Of a DNA stretch of 64,000 bases, positions 60,801-64,000 are shown one piece after another. How positions within the stretch are numbered: the stretch's first letter is position 1; each line of letters starts with the position of its first letter. A model generated the notes under the pieces. That model did no database searches, had not been told where the DNA came from, and worked only from the letters and a program-made list of their open reading frames with translations. A program made the translations under genes and the position numbers. This stretch comes from Paenimyroides aestuarii. Lineage in GTDB: Bacteria > Bacteroidota > Bacteroidia > Flavobacteriales > Flavobacteriaceae. The stretch spans positions 930,001 through 994,000 of the forward strand of contig NZ_CP102382.1 of NCBI RefSeq assembly GCF_024628805.1, written 5' to 3'.

Positions 60801-63800
60801 GTTAATGGAGTGGTTGGTGGAGCCACATCAAATGTTGGTGCGGTGGTGTCTTGTACATTATATGTTTGTGTACAGTCAACCGTGTTTAATACTGTATCTT
60901 CTCCTGCATCACGTACACCATTGTTATTGGTGTCTTCATACTCCGTAACGGTATAAGTACGTGTAACTGTTTGCGGACAAGTACCTGTATCTGCACTATT
61001 GGTTGCTGTAATTTCGATTACGCCACAAGGTATATCTCCGATAACACCATCTGCATTACCTAAAGCTTCAAATTCGGCTTCGGTGTAGCTAGTTTGTGTA
61101 GGAACATCAGCATAGCATTGTGCGTTTTGAGCAGCGAAGGTTGGGCAAGTAACTTCAAATACACAACAAACTGGTGAAGCACCTGCAACAACTAAAGCAT
61201 CACATACACCACTATCTGCAATAGAAATGTTGTAATCTGTTCCTGCTGTGATGGCATCTGATGTCCATGTATAGGTTCCGTTTCCGTTATCAACCCATGT
61301 ACCAGGTGCTCCGGTTCCGGTTGCTGTGAAAGGTGCTGTGCCACTTACGGTTGCTGAAACAGTATAGCTTAATCCATCTGCTGCACAAGTTGTTGTTTGT
61401 AGTGCATCTAAAGTGATATCAGGTGTTACCGTTACTGTAACATCCTCAGAAGCTTGGAAAGGATTTGTACAACCCAATGAACCAGAAAGTTCATAATTAA
61501 CCGTATAAGTAGTAGTAACGGTAGGGCTTACTGTAACTAAATTTCCTGTTCCGATTAAAGTTGCGCCTTCATACCACTCAATATCAAACGTACTGCTTGG
61601 CAAACTAATGCTCAAAGTAGTTTGATTATCGCTTACACAAACTGTAGCCGGATTAGACGATGGCGATGGGAATACCGTATTGCCATTTGCTAAATTTACT
61701 GTTTGTTCGGTAAAACCACAATCTGTAAATACACGAACAACGTATGTACCAGCTGCAAGATTTTGGAAAGCATGTGCTGTTTCTGTTAAGTCTGTGGTAT
61801 TGTATGTTTGTAAGGGTGCATCGGTATCAGGATTTGCTGTACTATTCCACAAACTATAGGTAATAGAACCTATTGGTGTACCACTTGTTTGAATTGCGAT
61901 GATGCCTGTATTGCTGTTCGAAGGATCACAAAACAAATTGGTGGTAGAAAATGTTAATGCTGGTAGTGGGTCTATTACCAAATCTTCTGAAATTAATAAA
62001 TAAGGCGTACTTCCGTTATTAAACGTATTATTTGGTATGCCTGCTAAATCATGATTCTGATAAATAGAAGCAGATCTTATATAATACTCTACCCTATATG
62101 TACCAGGAGAAATATTTGTAAACGTACCGCTTTCTCTTTCCGCACTAGAAGTACCGCTTTGTGCCACAATAGTATTCGTAGCAGCATTTCTTAATCTGGT
62201 GTTTGCTAGGAAACCGAAATCACCTGTTCTGTTTCTACCTAAATCATAGTTTACATTAAACGATCCGCAAGATACAGGTTCGGCTTCAAATACAGGATCA
62301 TATAAAATGGGATCTGTTAAATTGATTGTACGAACCACCGAATAATTACAACTAACATCGGTAATGGTTACTTCATATTCACCTAAAGGCAAATTAATAA
62401 ACGAAGGCCTAACAAACCCCAAGTTGTAATTATGAGTTAAGGTATAAGGAAAATTAATGGTTACCCCATCTCGCTCATCTCCGTAATTATAAGGATCGGT
62501 ATTTGGATAGGTATAAGAGGTCATCCCATCTACCCGATTAATCGTAAAACTTAGTTCATTAAAGATATTGTCAAAACCTACATAGCTTGAACCTCTATTT
62601 ATCCCAAAACCTGCTGTACCTTCTAAAATAGAAATCCTAGGGACTAAAGTAGCTTGATCCAGCGGGTTTATAGCTGCTGGTTCATTAAAAATAAAATCTC
62701 GTGTAATTGTTCTGCAAGAATTCACTTGTTCTAGACGGTAACTTTCACCATTAATGAAATTATATGGTAAAGGGAAAGAGGTTGTATTGGGAAACTCTCG
62801 ACCTGCATCTGAATTATGAGTATTAAAATTCTGATTAGGATTTATTTGAACCCAATTACCACTACCCAAAGGTTGCTCGTGATAAATATTATAAGTTACG
62901 GGATAACTTGATTGATAAGCCCAACCTACTCCACCGGTATTTCTTTCATTAACCACTATATAATTTACTGTTCCACACACTTCAGAGCTATAAGTTGAAC
63001 GCTGATCTAGATATAAAAAATCTGTATTTATTGCTGGCGTAGTGTAGCTTTGTGTACGGGTGTTACAGCCGTCATTTGCTTCAAAAACTACGGTTGTATT
63101 GGGTGGAATATTTTCGAAATAAACTACTGAATTATTGTTAAATTCAGGAAGTTGACCGCTAATTGCATTATAGGTGTTACCTCCATAAGAAATGGTTAAA
63201 GAACCATTAGGTCCCAAAATTCTACTTCTGTTTTCGTTATCACCCAAAAATCTTCCATCTACAGTAACAACTCTAATATACCATCCAGAACAATCTGCAT
63301 TTTGCACAAGCATAAAACCAGCTGGCCCAGTATAAGGACCGCTTGGCAAAGTAGTCCCTGTATAAGGGTCGATGGTAAAACCAGAACCGATACCTGCAGA
63401 ACAGCCCGCCACGTTTTCGGTGATGGTTAATACATAGTTGCCCGAAGGTAAATTATCAAAGGTATAGGTTTGAGCTGTAATGGGTCCAGAAGTTAAGCCT
63501 AATGATTGAATTTCGTAGGTATAAGTACCCGTTGTAGGGCGGTTTACACTTGCTGTCACCGAACCATCGGGTCCATAGAACTGATCGGTTGCCCGGCAGG
63601 TTTCGCCAAGTATTTCATCGAAAGATACGGTAAAAGGCACGTAGCTAGAACCCACCGTTACGGTTTGTGGTCCCACGGTAACACCATTTTGTATTAACCG
63701 AATATCATAACTACCAGGTGCTAAATTACTAAAAGTAGCTGTACCTGTAGTTGATAATACTTGAAAGTCTAAGTCGGTCGTTCCGCCCGCTACTCTAATG

Positions 63801-63997
63801 GTTGCGGAAACGGCGTTCCCACCACTGCAGGTAGCTGCACCAGGAATGGCAATTTGTACTTGTCCATCTTGTGTACAAATACCATTTACGGGTGTTGCGG
63901 TAAAACTATTGATGTTACATTGCGCAATACCAATAGTACTTATAAAGGCTGTGAAGCATAAAGCAAACAGCCATTTTGTTAGATAAACATTTTTCAT
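57662..63997 (-). CDS. SprB-like giant HYR adhesin, N-terminal part, 2,111 aa
   Basis: The start at 63997 gives a signal peptide ending GIAQ. Residues about 27-820 contain repeated SprB-type beta units with the core NLxPGxYxVxIxD (NLAPGSYDIRLIQNG, NLPSGNYVLTITENVAGC, NLPLGEYEVTITDVSC, NLAAGTYVVRVFTDCG). Ig-like segments follow, then HYR units (LTVSCASEIPNDLVVTASDN, ERTYIAVDACGNTTESAPRT) and a tandem 359-residue repeat. Near the end the frame leaves and re-enters the HYR pattern: HYR text is lost after CAGTQ, regained at SSTVACVADAV and stops at DNCGRA. With the two downstream frames the intact product would have about 2,810 residues. It is the module C cargo expected to be exported by T9SS through its CHU_C domain and the PorP-like barrel. 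Confidence 0.85.
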   Translation of the reverse strand: MKNVYLTKWLFALCFTAFISTIGIAQCNINSFTATPVNGICTQDGQVQIAIPGAATCSGGNAVSATIRVAGGTTDLDFQVLSTTGTATFSNLAPGSYDIRLIQNGVTVGPQTVTVGSSYVPFTVSFDEILGETCRATDQFYGPDGSVTASVNRPTTGTYTYEIQSLGLTSGPITAQTYTFDNLPSGNYVLTITENVAGCSAGIGSGFTIDPYTGTTLPSGPYTGPAGFMLVQNADCSGWYIRVVTVDGRFLGDNENRSRILGPNGSLTISYGGNTYNAISGQLPEFNNNSVVYFENIPPNTTVVFEANDGCNTRTQSYTTPAINTDFLYLDQRSTYSSEVCGTVNYIVVNERNTGGVGWAYQSSYPVTYNIYHEQPLGSGNWVQINPNQNFNTHNSDAGREFPNTTSFPLPYNFINGESYRLEQVNSCRTITRDFIFNEPAAINPLDQATLVPRISILEGTAGFGINRGSSYVGFDNIFNELSFTINRVDGMTSYTYPNTDPYNYGDERDGVTINFPYTLTHNYNLGFVRPSFINLPLGEYEVTITDVSCNYSVVRTINLTDPILYDPVFEAEPVSCGSFNVNYDLGRNRTGDFGFLANTRLRNAATNTIVAQSGTSSAERESGTFTNISPGTYRVEYYIRSASIYQNHDLAGIPNNTFNNGSTPYLLISEDLVIDPLPALTFSTTNLFCDPSNSNTGIIAIQTSGTPIGSITYSLWNSTANPDTDAPLQTYNTTDLTETAHAFQNLAAGTYVVRVFTDCGFTEQTVNLANGNTVFPSPSSNPATVCVSDNQTTLSISLPSSTFDIEWYEGATLIGTGNLVTVSPTVTTTYTVNYELSGSLGCTNPFQASEDVTVTVTPDITLDALQTTTCAADGLSYTVSATVSGTAPFTATGTGAPGTWVDNGNGTYTWTSDAITAGTDYNISIADSGVCDALVVAGASPVCCVFEVTCPTFAAQNAQCYADVPTQTSYTEAEFEALGNADGVIGDIPCGVIEITATNSADTGTCPQTVTRTYTVTEYEDTNNNGVRDAGEDTVLNTVDCTQTYNVQDTTAPTFDVAPPTTPLTVSCASEIPNDLVVTASDNCDTDVEVFIRDIETARNCPGNYVIERTYIAVDACGNTTESAPRTITVEDNQGPTFNETLPQDLTLSCEDSIPAAVTLTGTESCVFTTDAGFLSNPLAKFINLGDAMAGYNTNTGSPYGVVFQNLPVLNYIDTPSALDQTYFAGVTFSLETYVLDPSLPSSVITTAGNGIRFYNAGYRITLSSPQLASTEGNVQMVAGEKVNFKSNDPNANLFFDSTYSTDYPHPDFYVKPTTTGYEIENRGATNLNSIYQIFSGTDITEFEIESEGVTNGSTFFLYLFNPLVEADFEENRIDGTCPEDYTLERIWTLTDACGNSDSVSQTITIQDTTAPTFDVVPPTTPLTVSCASEIPNDLVVTASDNCDTDVEVFIRDIETARNCPGNYVIERTYIAVDACGNTTESAPRTITVEDNQGPTFNETLPQDLTLSCEDSIPAAVTLTGTESCVFTTDAGFLSNPLAKFINLGDAMAGYNTNTGSPYGVVFQDLPVLDYIDNPSDLDQTYFAGVTFSLETYVLDPSLPSSVITTPNKGIRFVNSGYRINLSSPQLASTEGNVQMVVGEKVNFKSNDPNANLFFDSTYSTDYPHPDFYVKPTTTGYEIENKGTTNLNSIYQIFSGTDITEFEIESEGVTNGSTFFLYLFNPLVEADFEENRIDGTCPEDYTLERIWTLTDSCGNTQSYTQNIFVTVEDFTLPSNESSTVACISEAVAPALPEVTDSCGNVLTPSAPVISAAPSCEGDISYTYTYTDCQGNSHDWVYTYTIERADFTMPANGMSAVACPADAVAPVLPVVRDNCGNVLTPSAAVVTELPTPICEGIISYTYTYTDCEGNSHDWVHTYIVERKDFSVPANGSSTVACISAAVAPTSLPTVTDNCGNVLTPVSSFIGGTYDGCSGTRTYNYQYQDCEGYSHIWTYEYTISAPVVTLPANGSSTVSCASEAQVVPVAPMVTDNCGRFLIGFLTNVSATPSCAGTQGIYLYLCRLYRNAIHLGIHLYHFGTNGNFTSQRSSTVACVADAVAPTAPTVVDNCGRA
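58744..60854. repeat. Two tandem 1,077-bp repeats in the adhesin (359 codons)
   Basis: The segments 58744-59777 and 59821-60854 match at a constant offset of 1,077 bp. Each encodes two HYR-type units, the second split by an inserted ~230-residue domain (TDAGFLSNPLAKFINLGDAM to GSTFFLYLFNPLVEADFEEN). Differences are few and clustered (for example NKGIRFVNSGYRIN against GNGIRFYNAGYRIT). The low divergence suggests recent duplication or conversion. Confidence 0.93.
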
Positions 63998-64000
63998 AAG

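Overview
The window is AT-rich DNA of a member of Bacteroidota, most likely family Flavobacteriaceae. The evidence is PorP/SprF-family proteins, CHU_C/gliding-type C-terminal domains, a DUF4837 lipoprotein, and promoters of the Bacteroidota type (TTTG about 20 nt before TAnnTTTG). The genus cannot be fixed from the sequence; a Myroides/Paenimyroides/Flavobacterium-like organism would fit. No rRNA, tRNA, CRISPR array or prophage was seen.

Most of the window encodes cell-surface proteins and the export partners expected for type IX secretion (T9SS). Three modules share the order CHU_C-domain surface protein, PorP/SprF-family barrel, PorE-like TPR-PD40-CRD-OmpA protein. Module A is at 5.1-9.3 kb, module B at 31.4-35.6 kb and module C at 52.6-64.0 kb, all on the minus strand. 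Modules A and C share an almost identical 2,918-bp block (5028-7945 and 52566-55483, no length difference) that covers the terminator, the PorE-like gene and nearly all of the PorP-like gene. The block stops inside the PorP-like gene, so the two barrels have different signal peptides. Module C is headed by a giant SprB-like HYR adhesin of about 2,810 residues, which is broken by several small indels.

Modules A and B are preceded by genes for long secreted proteins that share an N-terminal head domain (VGIGT...P..SS, KGvLiPRv, SLLVYNT, PGyYYW..kW). These include a protein built from 29 near-perfect 78-residue repeats (17208-25033, broken by one missing base at about 24079), a YadA-head-like fibre with a coiled-coil tail (14828-17107), a 1,628-residue RCC1/thrombospondin-3/GEVED protein (9868-14754), a 664-residue protein with degenerate repeats (36771-38765) and a 344-residue protein with a C1q-like tip (35676-36710). 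None has a recognisable T9SS sorting domain. The small CHU_C proteins in the same operons do, and I suggest they are anchors for a surface fibre. This is the most interesting candidate system in the window.

Between modules A and B (25.2-31.3 kb) is a regulatory block. It holds a NarL-type response regulator and histidine kinase, an ECF sigma factor, a seven-helix membrane protein overlapping a second histidine kinase/response regulator pair, two unknown genes, and a possible small RNA with its own promoter and terminator (28060-28155). From 39.0 to 48.5 kb come an XRE regulator, an ElaA-type acetyltransferase, a DUF4837 lipoprotein, and a heavy-metal-type efflux locus (OmpR regulator, kinase, TolC-type channel, adaptor, CzcA/CusA-like RND pump). 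From 48.7 to 52.5 kb come a secreted beta-propeller-like protein, a small membrane protein, a GNAT acetyltransferase and phosphoglycerate kinase. The left edge holds part of a transposase-associated helix-turn-helix gene.
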